Positions 16,949 to 24,496 of a stretch of DNA of 36,495 bases are shown here, in pieces. Position 1 is the stretch's first letter. Each line of letters starts with the position of its first letter. The notes beneath the pieces are model-generated. The model did no database searches. It was not told the DNA's origin and worked only from the letters and a program-made list of their open reading frames with translations. The DNA is taken from contig JALSJI010000092.1 of NCBI GenBank assembly GCA_026989435.1, positions 1-36,495 of the forward strand, in the 5' to 3' direction. Origin of the DNA: Sulfurovum sp. Lineage in GTDB: Bacteria > Campylobacterota > Campylobacteria > Campylobacterales > Sulfurovaceae. The position numbers and the translations under genes are program-made.

Positions 16949-17815
16949 ATGCACAAAAATATCCAAATAGCCCACTCTCCTGATGCTGATGATATCTTTA
17001 TGTACTATGCCATAAAATTCGGGTGGGTTGATACCAAAGGATATGAATTTAACAATATAGCATTGGATATCGAAACCCTAAACCTCAAAGCGTTACAAGG
17101 GATCTATGATGTCTCTGCAATTAGCTTTGGAGTCTATCCGCTTATCAAAGAGGAGTATGCACTCCTACGTACGGCAGTGAGTTTTGGTCAAGGATACGGG
17201 CCTAAACTCATTCGTCCTAAAAACAAGAAACTAAAGCGTAACTTTAAAGTAGCGCTTTCTGGTAAATATACGACAAATGCCATGCTCTTTCGCATCTACT
17301 ACCCGGAGGCTCGTCCCGTTTACATGAACTTTCTTGAAATAGAAGAGGCAGTCATAAGCGGTAAAGTAGATGCCGGGGTACTCATACATGAATCGATACT
17401 CAATTTTGATAAAAGCTTGGAAGTTGAAAAAGAGCTTTGGGAGATCTGGGAAGATCTGGCAGGAGAGGGCTTGCCTCTACCGCTTGGCGGCATGGCCATA
17501 CGAAGAAGCCTGCCACTTAACCGTGCTATAGATATAGAGAATATTCTTATAGAGGGAGTAAAAGCGGCAAACGAAAGAAAAGAGGAACTCTGCAAAAAAC
17601 TAGAGAATGACTCCTTGGTACGTATCTCCGATGCAATGCTTGCAAAATATCTTAATATGTACGCCTCAAATACCTCTATAGAACTAAGCAAACTCCAAAG
17701 CAAAGCCCTTGACACACTCTATGCCCTAGGCTTTAAACATGGGCTTTGGGATGCACCTTTAAACACTGAAGATTATTTAATACCTAAAGAATATGAGGCT
17801 TTACGGAGTAGCTAA
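16949..17815 (+). CDS. mqnD: 1,4-dihydroxy-6-naphthoate synthase (futalosine menaquinone pathway)
   Basis: 288 residues starting MHKNIQIAHSPDADDIFMYYAI, the campylobacterotal MqnD signature; AAGG 8 bases upstream supports this ATG over the frame from 16829. The fold is that of periplasmic-binding-protein-like MqnA/MqnD enzymes (two alpha/beta lobes, motifs VSAISFGVYP and LPLGGMAIRR). It converts cyclic dehypoxanthine futalosine to 1,4-dihydroxy-6-naphthoate. Its presence indicates menaquinone rather than ubiquinone respiration. The stop overlaps the murB start by one base (TAATG), implying translational coupling. Confidence 0.9.
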   Translation: MHKNIQIAHSPDADDIFMYYAIKFGWVDTKGYEFNNIALDIETLNLKALQGIYDVSAISFGVYPLIKEEYALLRTAVSFGQGYGPKLIRPKNKKLKRNFKVALSGKYTTNAMLFRIYYPEARPVYMNFLEIEEAVISGKVDAGVLIHESILNFDKSLEVEKELWEIWEDLAGEGLPLPLGGMAIRRSLPLNRAIDIENILIEGVKAANERKEELCKKLENDSLVRISDAMLAKYLNMYASNTSIELSKLQSKALDTLYALGFKHGLWDAPLNTEDYLIPKEYEALRSS

Positions 17816-18591
17816 TGTTTTTAAAAACCATAGATTTTTCCCAATATTCTAGTATCAAAATAGGTCAGCCTACAGAAATATTAATGATAGAGAAGGAAGA
17901 CAAAATACCTAAAGACAGATACCTTATAGGTGGGGCAAATAATCTTCTCGTCTCTCCTACCCCTCCTCCTCTTATGATGCTCTCAAAAGATTTCGCCTAT
18001 ATAACGGAAAAAGAGAATCTTTTGGAGATAGGTGCAGCCATGCCTACAGGTCGTATAGTCTCATATGCAAAGAGACATAACCTCGCAGGGTTTGAATTCT
18101 GCTCCAAGCTTCCCGGTACGCTTGGCGGAATGCTTGCCATGAATGCCGGAGTCAAAGAGTATGAGATTTTCAATATACTCCATAGCGTTAAAATAAACGA
18201 CATATGGTTGCCTGCTAAAGAGATAGTACATGGGTATCGTTTTGCCAAACTCAATGGTATAGCTACAGCCGCTAGATTTGAAATAAAAAAAGGTTTTTCT
18301 CATACTTTACTAAATGAACTTCTTACTCTACGCTCTAATCAACCCCATATCCCATCGGCAGGATCAGCATTTAAAAACCCTAAAGATGACTATGCAGGCA
18401 GACTTATAGAAGCAGTGGGGCTAAAAGGTTTAAGAAAAGGGGATATGCAGTGGAGCGACATACATGCAAATTTTTTAGTAAACCTAAAAAAAGGTACCTT
18501 CGAAGATGCCAAATACCTCATTGATTTAGCAAAAGAAAAGATAAAAAAAGAGTTGAATATCCAACTTCAAGAGGAGATAAAAATCCTTTAA
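17815..18591 (+). CDS. murB: UDP-N-acetylenolpyruvoylglucosamine reductase
   Basis: 258 residues. FAD-binding motifs are IGGANNLLV and LPGTLGGMLAMNAG; the catalytic Ser is in SAGSAFKNP, followed by GRLIEAVGLKG and HANFLVN. It reduces UDP-GlcNAc-enolpyruvate to UDP-MurNAc using NADPH, the second committed step of peptidoglycan synthesis. It is shorter than the E. coli enzyme (342 residues), as in the compact MurB types of this lineage. It overlaps mqnD by one base and ends 7 bases before the convergent DUF1566 gene. Confidence 0.95.
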   Translation: MFLKTIDFSQYSSIKIGQPTEILMIEKEDKIPKDRYLIGGANNLLVSPTPPPLMMLSKDFAYITEKENLLEIGAAMPTGRIVSYAKRHNLAGFEFCSKLPGTLGGMLAMNAGVKEYEIFNILHSVKINDIWLPAKEIVHGYRFAKLNGIATAARFEIKKGFSHTLLNELLTLRSNQPHIPSAGSAFKNPKDDYAGRLIEAVGLKGLRKGDMQWSDIHANFLVNLKKGTFEDAKYLIDLAKEKIKKELNIQLQEEIKIL

Positions 18592-18598
18592 TCCCTCC

Positions 18599-19090
18599 CT
18601 ATTGCAGACATCTTACGCATCTAATGTAATTAGACTCTTTTTTGTAACGCTTATAGCGATATGCATCCGCAGGAAAGACCACATAATATCGAACATCGGT
18701 AGCTGGTGTAGATGACCAAAAATCACCATCTCTATAATTATTAAATACCTCTGCTTGTTTGCTATGCAAATGCATCAATTCATCTGCCGTGGGAAGTCTC
18801 CAGTCCGTATAACCACCGTAATTTAAGTTACGGCAATAACGCATGGCATGCCCCCATGTACCTGCCTTTCCTACAGAATGATTACGCTTATATGCACCAT
18901 CTTCTCTATATGTATATTTGGCATCTTGCCACATAAGTCCTGCATCTTTTTCTATATAAACCGTGTTTACCTTACAAGATTTTATCTCCTCTACAGTAGC
19001 TACTTTAGGTAAACTAGAGGCAAAATCTCCACCAGCTGTTAGCAACACGGTTGAATAAATACATCCTGCTATCATCGCTATCTTCTTCAT
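18599..19090 (-). CDS. Exported DUF1566 (Lcl C-terminal-type) domain protein
   Basis: 163 residues with a signal peptide (MKKIAMIAGCIYSTVLLTAGG). The DUF1566 core runs from GLMWQDAKYTYRE through AMRYCRNLNYGGYTDWRLPTADEL and DFWSSTPATD to NYIRCVRC. The paired Cys near CRNL and CVRC may form a disulfide. The family is found in surface and lectin-like proteins; biochemical role unknown. It lies 76 bases downstream of an L,D-transpeptidase gene in the same orientation, hinting at a cell-wall or surface role. Confidence 0.8.
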   Translation of the reverse strand: MKKIAMIAGCIYSTVLLTAGGDFASSLPKVATVEEIKSCKVNTVYIEKDAGLMWQDAKYTYREDGAYKRNHSVGKAGTWGHAMRYCRNLNYGGYTDWRLPTADELMHLHSKQAEVFNNYRDGDFWSSTPATDVRYYVVFPADAYRYKRYKKESNYIRCVRCLQ

Positions 19091-19166
19091 TCTTTGTTCC
19101 TTTAAACTCCAATATTATTGAATATCATAATATAAATTTTATCAAACTTTGCTAAATTTTGTTATT

Positions 19167-19754
19167 TTAAGGACGAATCTCTATCTCTGTCCCGTTCTCT
19201 ACAGATTTCCACAACTCATCCATAGCTGCATTTGGTACAGCCAAACACCCCTCGGTCCAATCCCTTGAAAGCGTATATGCATCGCCTCTGCCATCCGCAT
19301 TCCATTTTGGTTGACCATGGATAGTGATATAACCGCCGGGTTTTACTCCCATGGCTCTTGCTCTTGCCTTATCTGAAGCATTAGGATAAGATATCATCAA
19401 AGATCGATAGAGTCTCGGGTCACATTTTTTTCTTACAATAGTATAACGTCCCTCAGGTGTTTTATAGTCCCCTGCCTGTAATTTTCTACCTTTGTCACCA
19501 TTTTTACCCAATGAAAATCGATACTCTCCTACTCTTTTTCCACCTCTGTAGACATACATTTTTCTTTTACCCTTATAGGCAACTATCCTGTCTACTTTTT
19601 TGGTATGCTCTATCTCTGCACCTCTTGCCAACTCCTCTTTGCACTCCTTTACCGCATAAGGCGTTTTATCTATTTTCCCATACGCTATTGGCGAAAAACA
19701 ACCGCTTAGAAGCAGTAAACCTGATAATCCCGCTATCCATAATTTTATTCTCAT
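19167..19754 (-). CDS. L,D-transpeptidase (YkuD) lipoprotein, copy 1
   Basis: 195 residues with a lipobox (LLLLSGC, Cys19), so a periplasmic lipoprotein. The YkuD domain (about 58-195) contains KMYVYRGGKRVGEYRFSLG, KTPEGRYTI, the catalytic His in YITIHGQP and the catalytic Cys in DWTEGCLAV. In the usual SHGC signature, His before Gly-Cys is replaced by Glu; both copies in this locus share the change. It would make or exchange 3-3 cross-links, or attach or remove molecules at peptidoglycan. Paralogous to the gene at 20172-20744. Confidence 0.88.
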   Translation of the reverse strand: MRIKLWIAGLSGLLLLSGCFSPIAYGKIDKTPYAVKECKEELARGAEIEHTKKVDRIVAYKGKRKMYVYRGGKRVGEYRFSLGKNGDKGRKLQAGDYKTPEGRYTIVRKKCDPRLYRSLMISYPNASDKARARAMGVKPGGYITIHGQPKWNADGRGDAYTLSRDWTEGCLAVPNAAMDELWKSVENGTEIEIRP

Positions 19755-19775
19755 TTTTTTCCTTTGATTCTTTAG

Positions 19776-20162
19776 TTAACCCCAATCTATATTTTGAGCC
19801 TTGTTTTTATATTTCTCTTTTTTATAGGATACTGCATTTTTAAGTTTTTGCAGACGATTCATATTGCTTACCTCGGCATCTCTGATTCTATCAAACTCTT
19901 TATCAGAAAACTCTATCTGCCCGCATGTCTCTTGATACAGTCTATCTATATAGTTTTTTAGTTGTTGAAAATATGCCGCATCCAAATGCACCTCCTCCTT
20001 TTCATCAAGTCTCTTTTTCATCTCTTCAAATTTGTCTATAAACTTCTCAGAACTTATCCTCTTGTCACGCAGCATACGAAAAATATTTTTAGCTATTTTT
20101 TCCAGCTGAGCCATATATTTTTGACGATTAAATTTATCAATCTGCTTTTTCGTATATCCCAT
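19776..20162 (-). CDS. Charged helical protein of unknown function between two L,D-transpeptidases
   Basis: 128 residues, no signal peptide or membrane segment, very rich in Lys, Glu, Asp and Arg with strong helical and coiled-coil character (for example RISSEKFIDKFEEMKKRLDE and YFQQLKNYIDRLY). Probably cytoplasmic. It lies 9 bases after the upstream L,D-transpeptidase and 21 bases before the next, so it belongs to the same operon. No family recognised. Confidence 0.6.
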   Translation of the reverse strand: MGYTKKQIDKFNRQKYMAQLEKIAKNIFRMLRDKRISSEKFIDKFEEMKKRLDEKEEVHLDAAYFQQLKNYIDRLYQETCGQIEFSDKEFDRIRDAEVSNMNRLQKLKNAVSYKKEKYKNKAQNIDWG

Positions 20163-20171
20163 ATAAACACT

Positions 20172-20744
20172 CTACCGTATAGTAATAGGTACACCTTCAT
20201 GTACGGCATGCCACAACTGTTTCATTGCACTGTTTGTAATAGCTATACACCCCTCGGTCCAATCTTTTGAGAGTGTGTATGCATCTGCCTTTCCATCGGC
20301 GTTCCACACAGGTTGTGCATGAATCGTGATATCTTTACCGGGATCTAGGCCGCGTCTTTTTGCTCTCTTTTTATCTTCGGGTCTAGGATAGGATATGCAT
20401 AAAGAACGATAATATTTAGCAGAACACAATTTCCTGTGAATAAAAAATTCTCCCTCCGGTGTTTTATTATCTCCCTTTTTTTGTTTTGCCCCTACAGGAT
20501 TTTTACCCAGTGAAACAGGAACCGTATATTGCACTTCTCCATTCTTATACAGATACATTTTTCTCTCTTTTTTAACAACCAAAATATAATCTATACCTTC
20601 ATCCGGATCATAATCTTTTGCATCAAACAGCTCTGTTCTGCACGCTTCAACATTATATCTATCACTGCTCGTCATAAGCGGGCTGCAAGCTGTAAAAAAG
20701 AATAAAATAAAGAGGGAGAAACAAAACTTATAAAACATATACAT
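20172..20744 (-). CDS. L,D-transpeptidase (YkuD) probable lipoprotein, copy 2
   Basis: About 190 residues from the ATG at 20744 (20738 also possible); the longer frame to 20795 has no family support. The hydrophobic N-terminus ends FFFTACSP, a probable but imperfect lipobox. The YkuD domain has KMYLYKNGEVQYTVPVSLG, KTPEGEFFI, the His in ITIHAQPVWNADG and the Cys in DWTEGCIAI. Copy 1 differs mainly in signal region and linker, which marks a tandem duplication with one gene between. The promoter side is weak; a TACAAT-like box lies just before the start. Confidence 0.85.
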   Translation of the reverse strand: MYMFYKFCFSLFILFFFTACSPLMTSSDRYNVEACRTELFDAKDYDPDEGIDYILVVKKERKMYLYKNGEVQYTVPVSLGKNPVGAKQKKGDNKTPEGEFFIHRKLCSAKYYRSLCISYPRPEDKKRAKRRGLDPGKDITIHAQPVWNADGKADAYTLSKDWTEGCIAITNSAMKQLWHAVHEGVPITIR

Positions 20745-20843
20745 TGTATGATTGTAACAAAAACTATGTAAGAAAAGAGAAAGATACATCTTCAAAATCC
20801 AAAAAGGATTTCGAATACGATTTTATACTATTTTACTAACAAA

Positions 20844-21362
20844 CTACGCAGCGGCCTGTTTTGCCGCTGCAATAGCCTCTTCATAATTTGGTTCGTTGGT
20901 AATTTCCGGAACTACTTGTTTATATGTAATCTTTCCGTCTTTACCGATAACAAAAATAACCCTTGCAGTGACTCCTGCCAAAGGACCGTCTGCCAAGAGC
21001 ACACCATAGGCATTTGCAAAATCTTTGTTCCTAAAGTCAGAACAGACTTTAATATTCTCAATACCTGCAGCTCCACACCACCTTGCCGCTGCAAAAGGCA
21101 AATCCATAGATACGGTTACTACCTCTACACCGTCCAAATCAGCGGCTTCTTTATTAAATCTTCTTGTCTCTGCATCGCAAACCCCCGTATCAAGAGAAGG
21201 AACAGCCACTACCAACTGAACCTTTCCTTCTCCGCCTATTTGTTCATCCTGAAGCATTGGGTCACAATTTACGACTGTCACTTCCGGTGCAGTATCACCT
21301 ACATTCACTTCTGTTCCCGCAAGATTGCATACGATATCGTTTTTAAATGTCACTGTTGCCAT
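20844..21362 (-). CDS. tpx: Thiol peroxidase (atypical 2-Cys peroxiredoxin)
   Basis: 172 residues. The peroxidatic C62 sits in PSLDTGVCDAETRRFN and the resolving C96 in AARWCGAAG, followed by SDFRNKDFANAYGVL and GLTARVIFVI-like segments (here GVTARVIFVI). It reduces hydroperoxides with electrons from thioredoxin in the cytoplasm or periplasm. The start has AAGGAAAATA in front. Two spaced palindromes upstream (21400-21431) are candidate operator sites. Confidence 0.95.
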   Translation of the reverse strand: MATVTFKNDIVCNLAGTEVNVGDTAPEVTVVNCDPMLQDEQIGGEGKVQLVVAVPSLDTGVCDAETRRFNKEAADLDGVEVVTVSMDLPFAAARWCGAAGIENIKVCSDFRNKDFANAYGVLLADGPLAGVTARVIFVIGKDGKITYKQVVPEITNEPNYEEAIAAAKQAAA

Positions 21363-21399
21363 TATTTTCCTTTTTTATATTTTAAGTAAATGTATTATC

Positions 21400-21431
21400 T
21401 CCTAATTAGGATAAATTTTGTCTTAATTAAG
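21400..21431. promoter_or_regulatory. Pair of palindromes upstream of tpx (candidate operator)
   Basis: TCCTAATTAGGA (21400-21411) and CTTAATTAAG (21422-21431) are perfect palindromes with related AATT cores. Their centres are 21 bases apart, two helical turns, so two dimers would bind the same face. They lie 38-70 bases before the tpx start. Confidence 0.45.
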
Positions 21432-21467
21432 TTATGTACCATAGCACTTCTTAGAGTAAAGCCTATT

Positions 21468-22937
21468 CTATTTTTTTAAGTTGTCTCTACTTGGATACAT
21501 AAACACCGCATCCCTTTGAACCGTAATATTCTTTTTGTCATCCACTGCATATGCAAAAATTTTGATAGGTATCGGCATATCTTTATTCGCCCCATGACTT
21601 AAATTCTCTTTTGCTTCCAACACAACCACTTTTTTCTTCTTTTTCCCCGCTCCTATCCTAAACGGTTCTGAAGGTTTTTTAATCATAATCCTATCATTGC
21701 CCTCTATGTCAAAATAGTAGGTATGTGCTTTTCTATCTGTATTGGAAAACATAAAAATATAATCATTTTGAACAGCACCATTATCAAGCACCTTATAAAG
21801 CCTTGGAGATTTATTGATATCTAAGAGCATATGCTCTTTTTTGCTCCCCATCACAAAAAGTGCAATAAGCACGGCTAAAAGTACTCCAAAATAAGCTAAA
21901 ACTTTTCCTCTGAAATAGTTTGTTTTTCCTTCATATCTAACCGCTTCTTTCTCTGAAGACCATCGTACCAATGAAGGTTTTCCCAGTGCACCCATTACCG
22001 TAGTACAGGCATCCACGCACTCAAGACAGTTAATACATTCAAGCTGCAAACCCTTACGTATATCGATATGGGTAGGACAGACAGTTACACATGATTCACA
22101 GGTCGTACACTCCGCAGAAGGATCAACCTGCAACAGATCTTTTTGCTTTGTAAATTTTTTTTCTCGTTCATTACCGTGCCCTTCATAAATCTCTCCACCT
22201 CGTTTAGGGTCATACACCGCCATGATCGTATCATCATCGTATAATACAGATTGCACGCGGCTGTAGGGGCACACATACACACAAAAATTCTCTTTTATAA
22301 ATACTACATCTGCTATAATAAATAAAGCAATACCAACAACCATACCCACAAGTATCATATGTTCCGAAGGCGTGGCGAGATACTCAAAAAAATCTTCCGG
22401 CGGCACAAAAAACCACATAAAGTTTGAGGCTGCAACAAATGCCAAAACTGACCAAAGCATTATCGCAATAAAGAACTTCACTTTGTTCTCTGTTTTTGAC
22501 ATATCGGGCTCTTTTTGTTTATTTTTAATACGTTTTCGCAACCCTAACAGTTTTGTCTCTATTCCATCTCTATAAATAACTCTAAAAATAGTTTGTGGAC
22601 AGGCCCACCCGCACCATGCCCTTCCCCCTATGGCAGTCACTGCAAAAATCCCAAGAAAAAGAAGCATCAGTAAAAATGGCATGAGATAGAGCTCTTGCAT
22701 ATCAAACGCTACTCCTGCCAAATGGAGCTTTTTTTGATCAAAAGAGAGTAAGAAAAGATGAGTTCCGTTGATGGTAATCCATGGCATCACAAATGCAATA
22801 ATTGTCGCTGCCGCATATACCCAGTATCTCTTTATTCGATAAGGAACCCATCCTTTAAGATACTCCTTTGCACTCTTTTTTTTCTCTTTTTTTGCCTCAA
22901 ATTCTTTCTGAGTCTCATTCCTTGCCGCTACTTCCAT
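21468..22937 (-). CDS. ccoG: cbb3 oxidase accessory ferredoxin-like protein CcoG (RdxA/FixG)
   Basis: 489 residues. N-terminal membrane helices, then GGRAWCGWACPQTIFR and CVYVCPYSRVQSVLYDDDT, and two ferredoxin 4Fe-4S motifs (CTTCESCVTVCP, CINCLECVDACT) in the cytoplasmic middle. A further membrane helix and an Ig-like periplasmic domain finish the protein. CcoG takes part in copper reduction/insertion for cbb3 oxidase assembly. Its ATG overlaps the stop of the upstream recombinase-like gene (TAATG), so the two are coupled. No cbb3 structural genes are in the window. Confidence 0.95.
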   Translation of the reverse strand: MEVAARNETQKEFEAKKEKKKSAKEYLKGWVPYRIKRYWVYAAATIIAFVMPWITINGTHLFLLSFDQKKLHLAGVAFDMQELYLMPFLLMLLFLGIFAVTAIGGRAWCGWACPQTIFRVIYRDGIETKLLGLRKRIKNKQKEPDMSKTENKVKFFIAIMLWSVLAFVAASNFMWFFVPPEDFFEYLATPSEHMILVGMVVGIALFIIADVVFIKENFCVYVCPYSRVQSVLYDDDTIMAVYDPKRGGEIYEGHGNEREKKFTKQKDLLQVDPSAECTTCESCVTVCPTHIDIRKGLQLECINCLECVDACTTVMGALGKPSLVRWSSEKEAVRYEGKTNYFRGKVLAYFGVLLAVLIALFVMGSKKEHMLLDINKSPRLYKVLDNGAVQNDYIFMFSNTDRKAHTYYFDIEGNDRIMIKKPSEPFRIGAGKKKKKVVVLEAKENLSHGANKDMPIPIKIFAYAVDDKKNITVQRDAVFMYPSRDNLKK

Positions 22938-23605
22938 TATCCTACCTTTCTCTGTTGTAGTTCTTCTGTTTCAAAAGGACAAATTAATACCATATTGTCC
23001 ACCTCTTTGTCTTCCAAGTTTACAGCTGCCGACCCAATACTTTCTACCAAACTTTTAAGCCCCCTAGAGTGTATATAGTCTTTGAGCGAAGAGCGACTGA
23101 CATTTAAAGTCCTTGCAATTGCAGAAACACTCTGATTTTGGGCAAGCATCGTCATGATTTCATGATGATACACATCAAACTTTGAACTGGATTTACTCCC
23201 TTTAGGTCGCCCAATCTGTGTCTCTTTTTTAGGTTTTTTTCGTTGTGCTTCAAGCAGGGGGAATACCTCTGTCATGCTGCTATGACGATTAATACACATA
23301 TTGGCATTGCAGACCCATAAATCTACGTTATGGCTCAACATACAATTAATAATTTTTACCAATTCATCCACACGTGTACTAAGCACCGACAAAGAGGCCA
23401 CAATCACTATATACTCTCCTTCACCAAGAGACTTTAAAAAGGTCTCAAAATCTTCTCTCTCCTCAATCAACAAATCTTTTGTTGCATACTCCACAACTTC
23501 TTGTATAACAACAATACCCTTTTGATGAGAAAAGGTCAGTATTTCACTCTTTTGTGCAATCAAGTTCTCAAGTGACGGTATCTGCCGCATATACGCATAA
23601 ACCAT
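22937..23605 (-). CDS. Serine-recombinase-like DNA-binding protein, catalytically dead, coupled to ccoG
   Basis: 222 residues. The N-terminal domain (1-125) follows the resolvase fold (VYAYMRQI... then EYIVIVASLSVLSTRVDELV), and a Hin-type helix-turn-helix (about 132-182: GRPKGSKSS, SVSAIARTLNVSRSSLKDYI) follows. Against gamma-delta resolvase, the catalytic Ser10 aligns with Ile9, Arg68 with Val, and Arg71 with Thr, so strand cleavage is not expected; only R7 is kept. Four Cys (88, 99, 104, 209) could sense redox or metal. A 40-residue tail follows the helix-turn-helix. It precedes ccoG in one transcript, so it is probably a regulator rather than a mobile-element enzyme. Confidence 0.75.
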   Translation of the reverse strand: MVYAYMRQIPSLENLIAQKSEILTFSHQKGIVVIQEVVEYATKDLLIEEREDFETFLKSLGEGEYIVIVASLSVLSTRVDELVKIINCMLSHNVDLWVCNANMCINRHSSMTEVFPLLEAQRKKPKKETQIGRPKGSKSSSKFDVYHHEIMTMLAQNQSVSAIARTLNVSRSSLKDYIHSRGLKSLVESIGSAAVNLEDKEVDNMVLICPFETEELQQRKVG

Positions 23606-23631
23606 TGATATATCCTTTTTTAATATAGATA

Positions 23632-23637
23632 ATTATA
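23632..23637 (-). promoter_or_regulatory. -10 box of the recombinase-like/ccoG operon
   Basis: The minus strand reads AAGATATAATTATC; its TATAAT is 27 bases upstream of the ATG at 23605, with AAGGA 7 bases before the ATG. An AGATA-N4-TATCT inverted repeat overlaps this box and could be an autoregulatory site. Confidence 0.45.
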
Positions 23638-23705
23638 TCTTAACTGATGATAAAAGTCAATTTTTTATATATTTTTTTCGTCATACATAGCTATTTCTCC
23701 TGTTT

Positions 23706-23716
23706 TATGCTAAAAT
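23706..23716 (+). promoter_or_regulatory. Extended -10 promoter of moaC
   Basis: TATGCTAAAAT lies 27 bases before the TTG start of moaC, identical to the mqnD element at 16912-16922, including the distance to the start codon. Confidence 0.55.
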
Positions 23717-23742
23717 AAGTCAAAATAAATAAGGCTAAGAGA

Positions 23743-24213
23743 TTGGATTTGACACACTTGGATGAACAAAACAAACCTAAAATGGTAGATATAGGGGATA
23801 AAGCACACACAACACGTAAGGCAACTGCCTCTGGTATTATTGAAACAAGTCAAGATGCCTTTAATGCAGTCATGAACAACACAGCCAAAAAGGGACCAGT
23901 TCTACAAACAGCAGTCATCGCTGCTATTCAAGCAGCCAAACAAACCTCAACGCTAATTCCTATGTGCCACCCTCTAATGCTTAACTCAATCAATACCGAT
24001 ATAAAAGAGCTTCCTGATCTGCCTGGATTTAAACTGGAGGTCACGGTAAAACTCAATGACCAAACCGGTGTAGAGATGGAGGCACTCACCGGTGTAAGCA
24101 TTGGTCTGCTTACAATTTATGATATGCTTAAAGCGATAGATAAAGCAATGGTGATTAAACATATACAGCTAGAACATAAGTCAGGTGGAAACTCTGGCGA
24201 TTTTAATAGATAA
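23743..24213 (+). CDS. moaC: Cyclic pyranopterin monophosphate synthase MoaC
   Basis: 156 residues beginning [18 protein letters not shown], with [29 protein letters not shown] and [20 protein letters not shown], the MoaC signatures including active-site Lys/His/Glu regions. It converts the MoaA product to cyclic pyranopterin monophosphate in molybdenum-cofactor synthesis. The start is a TTG with AAGG 8 bases upstream; no ATG fits the conserved N-terminus. The cofactor serves enzymes such as SoxC in this window. The DUF493 gene follows, and the moaC stop overlaps its ribosome-binding site. Confidence 0.95.
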   Translation: MDLTHLDEQNKPKMVDIGDKAHTTRKATASGIIETSQDAFNAVMNNTAKKGPVLQTAVIAAIQAAKQTSTLIPMCHPLMLNSINTDIKELPDLPGFKLEVTVKLNDQTGVEMEALTGVSIGLLTIYDMLKAIDKAMVIKHIQLEHKSGGNSGDFNR

Positions 24214-24223
24214 GGAGTACAAA

Positions 24224-24496
24224 ATGAAAATTTTATACGACAAAACACCGGACAGACCTGAAATTCACTATCCTACACAGTGGGGATTTAAAATTATTGG
24301 AAGAGACAAAAATAAACTTCTCTCTTGTATCAAAGAGATCATGGGGGATAAAGAGCACCAATGTTCGATTGGCAATATATCTAAAACAGGAAAATTTACA
24401 GCCTATAATGCTTCATGCATCGTAGAAAACGAAGAAGAAAGAAACAAAATATTTAAATATTTTGAAGAGAGTGATGATATCGACATGGTTATTTAG
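24224..24496 (+). CDS. DUF493 (YbeD/HP0495-like) small protein
   Basis: 90 residues from the ATG at 24224, chosen because AAGGAG lies 6 bases upstream; the longer frame starts inside moaC. YPTQWGFKIIGRDKNKL and CSIGNISKTGKFTAYNASCIVENEEE match the DUF493 family, which has an ACT-like ferredoxin fold and may act as a small-molecule-binding regulator. Campylobacter also has this gene after moaC, as I recall. Its stop interlocks with that of the convergent phytase-like gene. Confidence 0.8.
   Translation: MKILYDKTPDRPEIHYPTQWGFKIIGRDKNKLLSCIKEIMGDKEHQCSIGNISKTGKFTAYNASCIVENEEERNKIFKYFEESDDIDMVI

Noticed and set aside
22937-23605. Recombinase-like gene as evidence of a mobile element or invertible segment
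   Set aside because: The catalytic residues are absent, no inverted recombination sites or direct repeats flank it, and it is translationally coupled to ccoG.
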